Assembly (NCBI GenBank): GCA_015520525.1
Contig: WAPY01000016.1
Coordinates: 1-21,632 of the forward strand
DNA from: Candidatus Woesearchaeota archaeon
Lineage (GTDB): Archaea > Nanobdellota > Nanobdellia > Woesearchaeales > WAPY01
DNA length: 21,632 nucleotides
Direction of reading: 5' to 3'
The translations under genes and the position numbers were made by a program. Positions within the stretch are counted from its first letter, which is position 1. Every line of letters starts with the position of its first letter. Of this stretch, positions 6,933 through 13,349 are shown in pieces. The notes beneath the pieces are model-generated. The model worked only from the letters and a program-made list of their open reading frames with translations, made no database searches and was not told where the DNA came from.

Positions 6933-7023
6933 GCCCCCATGGCTTAGTGGTAGAGCAGCTGCCTCGTAATTTAAATAAGAACAGGAGAGCAGCAGGTCCT
7001 GGGTTCGAATCCCAGTGGGGGCT
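6933..7023 (+). tRNA. tRNA-Thr (anticodon CGT) with a 19-nt intron at 37/38
   Basis: The acceptor stem is GCCCCCA (6933-6939) with TGGGGGC (7016-7022), discriminator T at 7023 and no CCA. The D stem is GCTT/GAGC (6942-6945, 6953-6956). The anticodon stem is GCTGC (6958-6962) with GCAGC (6989-6993), loop C-T-C-G-T-A-A once the intron is removed, anticodon CGT at 6965-6967. The T arm is CTGGG-TTCGAAT-CCCAG (6999-7015). The mature tRNA is 72 nt. G1-C72, C2-G71 and U73 fit archaeal tRNA-Thr. It reads ACG codons. It is downstream of the zinc-ribbon gene on the same strand and convergent with the agmatinase gene, whose stop is six bases away. Confidence 0.95.
6969..6987 (+). other. tRNA intron with bulge-helix-bulge
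   Basis: The 19-nt intron ATTTAAATAAGAACAGGAG sits between positions 37 and 38. A folding reading gives a 5' bulge T-A|A (6967-6969), a 3' bulge A-G|A (6986-6988), a central helix pairing C6963-G6985, T6964-G6984 and G6966-C6982 with one C-A mismatch, and an inner helix 6970-6972 with 6979-6981. Both cuts then fall after the second bulge base as the archaeal splicing endonuclease requires. Because 6969 and 6988 are both A, shifting the intron by one base gives the same mature tRNA. Confidence 0.8.
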
Positions 7024-7028
7024 TTATC

Positions 7029-7826
7029 TTAAAACAATTCCCATATTATTTTAGCGGCGAGTTTGGTCGTCAGCCTGTTCGCATCTCTCAAAGGATTCAC
7101 CTCAACCACTTCAAAAACAGATGTTTTTTCTCTCAATGATTGAAGAAGAAATATTAATTCTCTGCTCGTGAGTCCTCCAGGTTCTATGTAGCCTGTTCCA
7201 GGTGCGAATGCTGGGTCAACTGCGTCAATATCAATAGACAAATACAAAGAATCGTAGTCTTTCGCCAGGTTCAACAACTCCTCTTTAATCTCTTTTATTC
7301 CTTCACTCATAATTTGTTTCATTGAGTAATATTTTATCCTGCTTGATTTTAAGTAATCAACTTCATTCTTTGAGAAGCTCCTTAATCCTACAAGAATTAC
7401 ATCTCTGCTTGAGATTATCCTATTCTTAATAAGGTTTCTCAAATAGTCCTCGTGAGAATACTCGGAGTCCTCCAAGTCGGGATGAGCGTCGAATATTATA
7501 AAGAGTGTTTTTTCTTTGCTCCTTTTTCTGCTTATTTCATAAGCTTTTATCGTTGAGTATGTCAACGAGTGGTCTCCTCCAATAATGCATATCTTTTCTT
7601 TATTCTTATTGTCAAAACTTTTTTTCATGTAAGCAAGGATTTTTTCGTGAGCCTCATCTATATTTGAGTTGTTTATTTCTACGCTTTCAACAGAAAATTT
7701 AGGTTCTTCAAAATTCTCATTGAGGAACAGCTCGTCGAACTCTTTTATTATCTCATCAGGAGCTTTCTCAATGCCTTCCTTTTTGGATAACGCTCCGCAG
7801 TTCAATGGTATTTTTATTATTTTCAT
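7029..7826 (-). CDS. Agmatinase/arginase-family (ureohydrolase) enzyme
   Basis: 265 aa. The family hydrolyses guanidino groups to urea using two Mn ions; agmatinase yields putrescine. All metal ligands are visible: GGDHS (H86), FDAHPDL (D113, H115, D117) and SIDIDAVDP (D199, D201). GYIEPGGLTSREL and EVVEVNP complete the fold. Length is slightly short of the usual 290-310 residues. The ATG is one base after the decarboxylase stop (TAAAATG), so it is the last gene of the operon with the decarboxylase and deoxyhypusine synthase. That context favours agmatine, or an agmatine-derived group on aIF5A, over arginine or formiminoglutamate as substrate. Metal chemistry is secure; the substrate is inferred. 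Confidence 0.88.
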   Translation of the reverse strand: MKIIKIPLNCGALSKKEGIEKAPDEIIKEFDELFLNENFEEPKFSVESVEINNSNIDEAHEKILAYMKKSFDNKNKEKICIIGGDHSLTYSTIKAYEISRKRSKEKTLFIIFDAHPDLEDSEYSHEDYLRNLIKNRIISSRDVILVGLRSFSKNEVDYLKSSRIKYYSMKQIMSEGIKEIKEELLNLAKDYDSLYLSIDIDAVDPAFAPGTGYIEPGGLTSRELIFLLQSLREKTSVFEVVEVNPLRDANRLTTKLAAKIIWELF

Positions 7827-7827
7827 T

Positions 7828-8865
7828 TTAATCTATAATTTTATTCTCGGGTTTTTCCAGCAGGCAGAAGTCTGTTGAGAAATTGTAGGCTCCTGCATTT
7901 ATGAATCTTATAAAATCTCCTTTCTTAGGATTTTTTAGGTAAACCTTGTACCTTAATATGTCTCTTGAGTCAGGCGTGCATCCTTTTATTAAATACATAT
8001 TTTCAAAACTGCCATCCTCAAGCTCGCCTTCAACCAAAAGCCTTGTGTCTGCTATAAATGTATCCATTGCAGCGTTGAATATTGAACAATCAACTATTAT
8101 TGTTTTCCCTATTACTTGCTTTATTTTTGTCTCTAAAATCACGGGCGGGGCTGCTATGAACCTTCCAGGCTCTATTATCATTTTTATACTTCTCTCGTGG
8201 AGAAAATTTCTAAATTCTTTTATTCTTTTGAATATAGAATTAACAAGGTTGAGCGAGTAATTCTTATACCTCACGGGAATTCCACCGCCTATATTTATCA
8301 TGTCCAAAGAGTTCATTGTTTCTTCGCTCAGAGACTCTGATATTTCATCTACCAAACTCCACTCATTTGTGTTCTGTGTTTTTCTGTGGAAATGTATGCC
8401 TAACTTGTTTATGTTCTTATTGGCTCTAAGCTTTGGTATCCACTTGTTTATTTCATCAGAGTACATTCCAAAAACATAATGTTTTCCTGTGTGTATAGAA
8501 TGCTCTTTCAACCTCATCCTCAACATGAGGTTTATTTTTGTATTATTCTTCTTTATAAAGTTGAGCATAGTCTTTAAATCTTCTTCATTGTCAACTACAA
8601 AGGATTTTACTCCCATGCTTGCCAAAGTTCTGATTAAACTCTCATCCCAGCCTTGAGCTAAAAAGGTCGCTCTGCTTTTGTCATTTATCTTCTTAAGCAG
8701 GTTTACGAAGTGAACACTGAACTTTGAATCGGTGTTCTCCTCAAGAATCTTGGCTATTTCAACATTTGTTTTTACACTGTAGGATACTTCATCAGCTATA
8801 CTTTTCAACTTATTGTATTGCTCTATTGTTTTTTTCCTGCTTATTAAGAACCTTGTATCACTCAT
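7828..8865 (-). CDS. PLP-dependent amino-acid decarboxylase, fold type III (likely arginine)
   Basis: 345 aa, close in size to the short ornithine-decarboxylase-like enzymes. PLP would bind K32 in YSVKTN. Further landmarks are GIHFHRKTQ (H160), INIGGGIP (191-197), IEPGRF (E232), KGCTPDSRD (C296 and D299, the equivalent of the ODC Cys/Asp pair) and NAGAYNFS (Y327). The usual HVGS after the PLP-stacking histidine is HRKT, which is unusual. Decarboxylation of arginine would give agmatine, of ornithine putrescine, of lysine cadaverine. An agmatinase directly downstream would be pointless after ornithine decarboxylation, which favours arginine. The ATG overlaps the end of the deoxyhypusine synthase gene by 8 bp and has a strong GGAGGG site. 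Fold is secure; substrate is inferred. Confidence 0.85.
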   Translation of the reverse strand: MSDTRFLISRKKTIEQYNKLKSIADEVSYSVKTNVEIAKILEENTDSKFSVHFVNLLKKINDKSRATFLAQGWDESLIRTLASMGVKSFVVDNEEDLKTMLNFIKKNNTKINLMLRMRLKEHSIHTGKHYVFGMYSDEINKWIPKLRANKNINKLGIHFHRKTQNTNEWSLVDEISESLSEETMNSLDMINIGGGIPVRYKNYSLNLVNSIFKRIKEFRNFLHERSIKMIIEPGRFIAAPPVILETKIKQVIGKTIIVDCSIFNAAMDTFIADTRLLVEGELEDGSFENMYLIKGCTPDSRDILRYKVYLKNPKKGDFIRFINAGAYNFSTDFCLLEKPENKIID

Positions 8866-9799
8866 GGATTAAGCCCTCCTCGTTCAATCTTTCGAGAACA
8901 TTGAATATCATTAAAGGGAATGTTATCGTAACATCTCCTATCACAGTTGCTATATTTGCATCGTCTCTTACCTTCCCCCAGCTTTTTGCTTCGTTAGTTG
9001 TTGCTCCGCTCATACTTCCTGATGTGTGGCTTGCTGTTGTCATATAAACAGCGTAATCAGCTCCTCCATTAAGCAGGCATGAGAAGATTGCATGATGTTT
9101 TGAGACTCCTCCTCCCAAGCATAGAACTCCCTTCTTCTCATCTTGGCTTGACGAGAAAAGTATGTTTGCGAAGTCTTGAACAACATCTATCATGAAATCT
9201 TTATGTTTTTGTTTGAACAAGAAAAGGTGGAAGCCCAACGCCCCGTCAGTTATTGCGGGGCAGAATATGGGAACATTATGCTTCGCCGCTTGGTAGAGTA
9301 TAGAATTTTCGTCGTCAAGCATCAAGCCTATCTCTTTGAGAAGTTCGGATGTGGGCCAGACTTTTTTCTTCTCATACAATTTTCTTATCATTGACTGCGC
9401 TGTGTCCTCAAAGTTTTCGTAGCTTTCTGTTGTTATGCATAAATTTCCTACTCTGTTGTAGCCTTTCTCATAAAGCTCCACATCGTCAGGATTGAAGCTT
9501 CCAACTATGAACTTTTCCCCTTTGGCTCTCATTATGTCCTCTTCTATTCCCCCAACTGTTGTAACTATGACATCAACTAAACCGAGGGATATTATTTGGG
9601 CGAACAACCCTCTGAGACCTGAAGTTACCATGTTTGATGTGAATGTGAAGTAAACTTTAGCACCAACTTTCTTCATATCAACAACTGTGTCTGCGGCTCT
9701 TTTGAGTTGGACTCCTTGAAAACCAATACTACCAAGTTTATCAACGAGCTCTTTAACATTCATTCCAGGCTTCCATTTCAATTCCTTAACATATTTCAT
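8858..9799 (-). CDS. Deoxyhypusine synthase
   Basis: 313 aa from ATG 9799 (317 if read from the in-frame TTG at 9811). It moves an aminobutyl group onto one lysine of aIF5A with NAD, the first step of hypusine formation. Signature segments: TSNMVTSGLRGLF, TTVGGIEED, GGGVSKHH (NAD site) and EAKSWGKVRDD, whose WGK lysine (K276 from this start) is the intermediate-forming residue. SGSMSGAT replaces the longer insertion of eukaryotic enzymes. The start at 9799 is preferred because GGTG lies just upstream and the TAAAATG context is present. It is the first gene of an operon with a decarboxylase and an agmatinase homologue, a direct link to its small-molecule substrate. Confidence 0.93.
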   Translation of the reverse strand: MKYVKELKWKPGMNVKELVDKLGSIGFQGVQLKRAADTVVDMKKVGAKVYFTFTSNMVTSGLRGLFAQIISLGLVDVIVTTVGGIEEDIMRAKGEKFIVGSFNPDDVELYEKGYNRVGNLCITTESYENFEDTAQSMIRKLYEKKKVWPTSELLKEIGLMLDDENSILYQAAKHNVPIFCPAITDGALGFHLFLFKQKHKDFMIDVVQDFANILFSSSQDEKKGVLCLGGGVSKHHAIFSCLLNGGADYAVYMTTASHTSGSMSGATTNEAKSWGKVRDDANIATVIGDVTITFPLMIFNVLERLNEEGLIHE

Positions 9800-9816
9800 T
9801 TTAAACACCAAAGATT

Positions 9817-9875
9817 AAACTGCCGAGAACTAGATTAAGACCTATTCTTAACTTCATTTGTTAAGTGGGCAGTTT
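9817..9875 (-). promoter_or_regulatory. Possible structured leader of the hypusine operon
   Basis: In the transcript an 8-bp stem can form between AAACUGCC (9875-9868) and GGCAGUUU (9824-9817). Inside it, GUUAAG and CUUAAC (9860-9865 and 9847-9852) make a 6-bp hairpin with a 7-nt loop, while CTTAA (9847-9851) could instead pair with TTAAG (9835-9839). The outer stem closes about nine bases before the GGTG ribosome binding site, and the predicted transcription start lies just upstream of its other arm. This is the architecture of a translational switch, but short stems arise easily in AT-rich DNA. Confidence 0.35.
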
Positions 9876-9899
9876 TCATAAGAGGAATTGTTAAAAGTT

Positions 9900-9909
9900 T
9901 ATTTATAAA
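9900..9909 (-). promoter_or_regulatory. TATA box for the hypusine operon
   Basis: Read on the minus strand, TTTATAAATA is centred near 9905 and predicts a start near 9879, giving a leader of about 80 nt, longer than for most genes here. Weaker AT-rich alternatives exist in the same intergenic region. Confidence 0.4.
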
Positions 9910-9973
9910 ATTAACTATTTTTTCAACGCTGAGAAAAGCCGATTTTTCCATTTATTACTTAATGATGTAAACA

Positions 9974-9986
9974 ATTTTTTATAAAT
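9974..9986 (+). promoter_or_regulatory. TATA box for the 10007 membrane-protein gene
   Basis: An ATTTTTTATAAAT stretch is centred about 26 bp upstream of the ATG at 10007. A GGTGG ribosome binding site (9999-10003) is also present, so the real start site may be a few bases upstream of the ATG. Confidence 0.4.
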
Positions 9987-10006
9987 ACTCTTTACAAGGT
10001 GGTTTT

Positions 10007-10462
10007 ATGCTCAAGAATAAGCATGAGAGGCGCAACAAGATAGTTGTTGAATGCTATGCTAAGGATATTCTTAAATTCAGAAAGGACGCTTTTTTATTCA
10101 TACTAATCTTAATCCTGTTTTTATACTATGTCATGATGGACCTTCTTCTTATTTCCCCGTTGGTTTTTGCAGTTCTTAGTTTGGTAACTATCCTCTTCTT
10201 CGCTTACGCTTATATATTTCCCCAGCATAATTTAAAGTCGAGGTTTGTCATAACCAAGAAGGGTATTACCTGCGGTATCATTCCTTATAGGTGGTCTTAC
10301 TTCACAAGGTTTTATGTTCTTAATAGCAAAGAGAAGGATTATTTTTTCCTTAAAGGGCATTTGTTTGATTCTGTGTTCCCAGTTGTCATGCCAGTTGAGA
10401 AGGATAGGTCAAAGCTTGTCTTCAACAGGTTGAGGGAGCATTTAATATATGAAGAGTGGTGA
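10007..10462 (+). CDS. Two-helix membrane protein with a small cytoplasmic domain
   Basis: 151 aa, family not firmly recognised. After a basic N-terminal segment of about 28 residues come two membrane helices (about 29-46 and 50-71), separated by a very short turn, so both ends lie on the same side. The C-terminal half (about 75-151) is mostly beta-prone, with FVITKKGITCGIIPYRWSYF. This layout resembles small membrane proteins with a bacterial PH-like domain, an analogy only. Ribosome binding site AAGGTGG is good. It stands alone, divergent from the hypusine operon and convergent with the UPF0282 gene, whose stop is four bases away. Confidence 0.75.
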   Translation: MLKNKHERRNKIVVECYAKDILKFRKDAFLFILILILFLYYVMMDLLLISPLVFAVLSLVTILFFAYAYIFPQHNLKSRFVITKKGITCGIIPYRWSYFTRFYVLNSKEKDYFFLKGHLFDSVFPVVMPVEKDRSKLVFNRLREHLIYEEW

Positions 10463-10466
10463 GTGA

Positions 10467-11351
10467 TTAATTCATTCTGCTTAATTCTTTTCTATGAGCT
10501 TCCAACTGCTTATTCTTAAGTCCTAAGAATTCTGCAGCTGTCTCAACTTTACAGCCTAATTCTTTAGATTTCTCATACACATCGAAGTGCTTTTTATAAT
10601 TCAAATCCCTTAAGAGATGATGGTCTAATATTATCCTTTTTATTCCTGTTTTTTTAATTATCCTCAGAAAATTCTCTTCAGCTGTTTTGATGAACGTCCA
10701 CGGCATTCTGTAGCCCATTAGATATGTCGGTGGTCCATCAATTATTAGAAAAGTTGGATTCTCTTGTATGATTAAATCAGCTGTTCTTCCGCTTATCGGT
10801 CCTTGAACATCCGAAGCATGAAGAATGCTTTCACTTCCTTTCATAATTTTTGTCATTATTACAAAGCCCAATTTTGTGTTGTCCGGTCCGTGAGGAACTG
10901 GCTCAGAAATCTTAATGTCAAACGAAGTGTAATGAAAGGTTCTTCCATCTGCGAAGTTGAATTCTTCAACCTCCTCTTTGACTTTTTTCTCAAATAATCT
11001 TTCTCTTGCTGTTTGTGATTTATTTATTTTTATTTTGTCCTTCGCAATGAGTATCTTATTCCTAAAAATTTTGTTCATTTCTTCATCGTCTGGAAAGGGG
11101 TAATGATCATAGTGATAATGGGATATCACAATTATTTTTGACTTCAATGCTTCGTTTATTATTCGTTCCCTGCTCTCCTCAAAAGCTTTCTCTTCTTCTT
11201 TCGACGGTGGGAGTCCAAATCGTATTGGGCCTAAAGCAACCCCTGGGTCTATTAGAACCTGTTCTTTTCTGATAGAAACTGCTGTGCTCATGCTCCTGAC
11301 TGAGAATGAATCAAACGCCAACGGCTTCACTCTTATCTTCTTTAAGTCCAT
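10467..11351 (-). CDS. UPF0282-family metallo-beta-lactamase-fold hydrolase
   Basis: 294 aa. It begins MDLKKIRVKPLAFDSFSVRS, the start typical of archaeal UPF0282 proteins, and has a metal-binding motif HYHYDH (H78, H80, D82, H83) in ISHYHYDHYPF. Later metal-site candidates are EPVPHGPDNTKLG, HASDVQGP and the DHH near the C-terminus (LDHHLLRD). The MBL fold binds two metals and hydrolyses phosphoesters, thioesters or similar bonds; no UPF0282 substrate can be named from sequence. The ATG is two bases after the patatin gene's stop, so it is the third gene of the flippase-patatin-hydrolase operon, which makes a lipid or envelope substrate worth testing. Family assignment is firm. Confidence 0.87.
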   Translation of the reverse strand: MDLKKIRVKPLAFDSFSVRSMSTAVSIRKEQVLIDPGVALGPIRFGLPPSKEEEKAFEESRERIINEALKSKIIVISHYHYDHYPFPDDEEMNKIFRNKILIAKDKIKINKSQTARERLFEKKVKEEVEEFNFADGRTFHYTSFDIKISEPVPHGPDNTKLGFVIMTKIMKGSESILHASDVQGPISGRTADLIIQENPTFLIIDGPPTYLMGYRMPWTFIKTAEENFLRIIKKTGIKRIILDHHLLRDLNYKKHFDVYEKSKELGCKVETAAEFLGLKNKQLEAHRKELSRMN

Positions 11352-11353
11352 GC

Positions 11354-12286
11354 TTATAAGAAGTTGTTCTCTTTTAAAAATTTTCTCGCTGCTTTTCTGC
11401 CGTCCTCTATTGCAAGTTTAGCGTGTCCAAAGTCAAGGTGGCTCACTTTTGTGTGGACATTTATTAGGTAGTCTGTTCCATCGGCAAAATCAGGGTTTGG
11501 ATTAACAAAATCTGACAAGAAGGTTACTACGGAGTTATAGATGAGTTTCCTCGTTTCTTTGTCCTCATCAAATTTAGTTCTGAGTTTTTTTATGCGTTCA
11601 ATTATCCTTTTAGAATTTCTTGCCTTTCTGTCTGCTTTATTTTTTGGGACGAGCTCTTTTATTTCTTTCAAGTCTTTTCTCAACTCTTTAAGCGCCTCAA
11701 GTCGTTTTATGAACTTGCTTTCTGCTCTTATCAACTCTCCAGACAAGCCCACATTCACAGATATGATGTGATCTACTTTCCCCTTCAGAACTTTTGACGG
11801 CATGTTGTTGTATAATCCTCCATCAACAAGTATCATGTTTGATATTCTCACAGGCGTGAAGAGTCCTGGCACTGCTGAACTGGCTGCGGTTACTTTGGCT
11901 GCTTTCCCTCTCTTAAAATAAACCAATTTTCCGTGTTTTATGTCTGAAGCAGCAACCACGACGGGAGTTTTTAAATCTTGCAATTTTATATCTCCAACTA
12001 TATTTTCAACAAAAGCTTCTATGCTTTCGCTCGAGAATAATCCTTCTATGCTCCTTGCGAATTTGAAGAATTGATTGACATTTCTCCCATTTATTTTATT
12101 GACTTTTCTTTCAAGTTTATTCAAGTTGCCTGATGCATAGGATACAGCGACTATGGCGCCTGCACTGACTCCGCAAAAGTGAGTTATTTTTATGTGTTTC
12201 TCAAGCTCTTTTATTATTCCTATGTGGGATGCTCCTCTAGCTCCTCCTCCACTGAGGCAGAGCCCGAATGTTTCCTTATTTTTCAT
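11354..12286 (-). CDS. Patatin-like phospholipase (RssA type)
   Basis: 310 aa. Patatin-like enzymes are Ser-Asp acyl hydrolases. The oxyanion loop GGGARG (13-18), nucleophile elbow GVSAG (S41) and the catalytic DGG (D155 in LVDGGLYNNMPSKVL) are all intact, so it should be active. There is no signal peptide, so it is cytoplasmic or loosely membrane-associated. A Lys/Arg-rich helical segment (about 185-240) follows the catalytic core. Length matches RssA-like proteins. The gene overlaps the upstream flippase-like gene by 11 bp and the UPF0282 gene follows after two bases, so all three are probably one transcript. Because archaeal membrane lipids are ether-linked, the natural ester substrate is an open question. 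Family is secure. Confidence 0.9.
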   Translation of the reverse strand: MKNKETFGLCLSGGGARGASHIGIIKELEKHIKITHFCGVSAGAIVAVSYASGNLNKLERKVNKINGRNVNQFFKFARSIEGLFSSESIEAFVENIVGDIKLQDLKTPVVVAASDIKHGKLVYFKRGKAAKVTAASSAVPGLFTPVRISNMILVDGGLYNNMPSKVLKGKVDHIISVNVGLSGELIRAESKFIKRLEALKELRKDLKEIKELVPKNKADRKARNSKRIIERIKKLRTKFDEDKETRKLIYNSVVTFLSDFVNPNPDFADGTDYLINVHTKVSHLDFGHAKLAIEDGRKAARKFLKENNFL

Positions 12287-13295
12287 TGTTTTTCAATTTC
12301 AATTTTTTTATGTTCAAGTTGTTGAAGTTAACTCCTTTAAAATACAAGTATAAAACTCCTATTATTGTCCATATTCCATCTCTTGCTCTGACAACAAAGC
12401 TCACTGCGAAGCTTGTTTGAATCGGCAGTTTTGTAATCTGAGCAACGAAGGACTGTATTACTTCCAAGATTCCCAATGCTCCTGGTATTGGTATTAAGTA
12501 TGCGAGCCCAACTCCCGCATACACCATGAAAGCATTTATCCATGATATTCTAAAACCAAACATCATGAGTATAAGCTGAAACTCGACTAAAGAGAGTATC
12601 CAAGCCAAGAAGTGCATCAAAAATGCAAGGTGAAGATAATACTTTGAGTAGTAGAATAATTCTGTGATTGTTTTATCTATCTTCTTGACTTTCTTCTCAT
12701 ATTTTTTCAAGAACTTTATCCTGCCAAGTTTCAATGTTGTGAAGAAGAATGTAAAGAATCCTTTGCCGTTTATTGTTCTCACATAGAAGAGCAATATTAA
12801 GAATGTGATTAGGATGAGATTGAAGTAAAAGAACAATTTTATTGCAAGAGGAATTTTGAAGAATGCCAGCACAATCAATGTGAACACAACTGTAAAGAAG
12901 CCATCGAGAGTTAATTCTATGGCTTTATCTATTATTACAGAGGAGAACGCCTTGTTGAAGTCAACCTTTGCTTTTTTTGAAACAAAATACGCCCTTACAG
13001 GTTCTCCTCCTATATGAGCGCTTGGCGTCAAGTAGCTTACTGCAAAGCCGGCAAGTCTGTACATGAACAAGTCAAGCATGGGAATATCAATATCATGAGA
13101 TTCAAGTATGAGCCTCCACTTAATAACTCTAAGAAACATAATAACTATTGAAGTTATTGTGAAGAAAATTATGTATATTAATTTAACATGTAAGAATATG
13201 TTTATTATTTTTCCAAGCCCAACATAATAAGCCAGTATTATTGTAATGATTGTGCCTATTAAAAAGGATATCAAAGGCTTTATCTTCTTACTCAT
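12276..13295 (-). CDS. UPF0104/lysylphosphatidylglycerol-synthase-type flippase domain membrane protein
   Basis: 339 aa from the ATG chosen here (a GTG one codon upstream is possible). Around eight membrane helices are visible. It carries the family signatures SYLTPSAHIGGEPVRAYFVS (69-88) with GGEP, and IPGALGILE near residue 275. The family covers the membrane part of bacterial MprF and many stand-alone archaeal proteins thought to flip or modify lipids or lipid-linked sugars; this protein lacks an aminoacyl-transfer domain. A TATA-like element lies about 28 bp upstream and there is no clear ribosome binding site, so the message is likely leaderless. It opens the operon containing the patatin and the UPF0282 hydrolase, which hints at a lipid-handling unit. 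Confidence 0.85.
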   Translation of the reverse strand: MSKKIKPLISFLIGTIITIILAYYVGLGKIINIFLHVKLIYIIFFTITSIVIMFLRVIKWRLILESHDIDIPMLDLFMYRLAGFAVSYLTPSAHIGGEPVRAYFVSKKAKVDFNKAFSSVIIDKAIELTLDGFFTVVFTLIVLAFFKIPLAIKLFFYFNLILITFLILLFYVRTINGKGFFTFFFTTLKLGRIKFLKKYEKKVKKIDKTITELFYYSKYYLHLAFLMHFLAWILSLVEFQLILMMFGFRISWINAFMVYAGVGLAYLIPIPGALGILEVIQSFVAQITKLPIQTSFAVSFVVRARDGIWTIIGVLYLYFKGVNFNNLNIKKLKLKNNEK

Positions 13296-13317
13296 CACAT
13301 CAGGGTTTGATTGCCCC

Positions 13318-13329
13318 TTTTTAAAAATT
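13318..13329 (-). promoter_or_regulatory. TATA box for the flippase-patatin operon
   Basis: The element TTTTTAAAAATT lies about 28 bp upstream of the flippase-like start, in the short gap after the last MacB-like permease gene. It predicts a leaderless message and separates this operon from the ABC operon. Confidence 0.45.
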
Positions 13330-13349
13330 GTTGTTTTAAGTTCTAATAC

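Noticed and set aside
8724..9047. Plus-strand ORF across the decarboxylase/deoxyhypusine synthase junction.
   Set aside because: It is an antisense shadow of two strongly conserved genes and has no recognisable domain.
9800..9811. Start at TTG 9811 for deoxyhypusine synthase.
   Set aside because: ATG 9799 is four codons downstream with GGTG at good spacing; the extra four residues are not supported.
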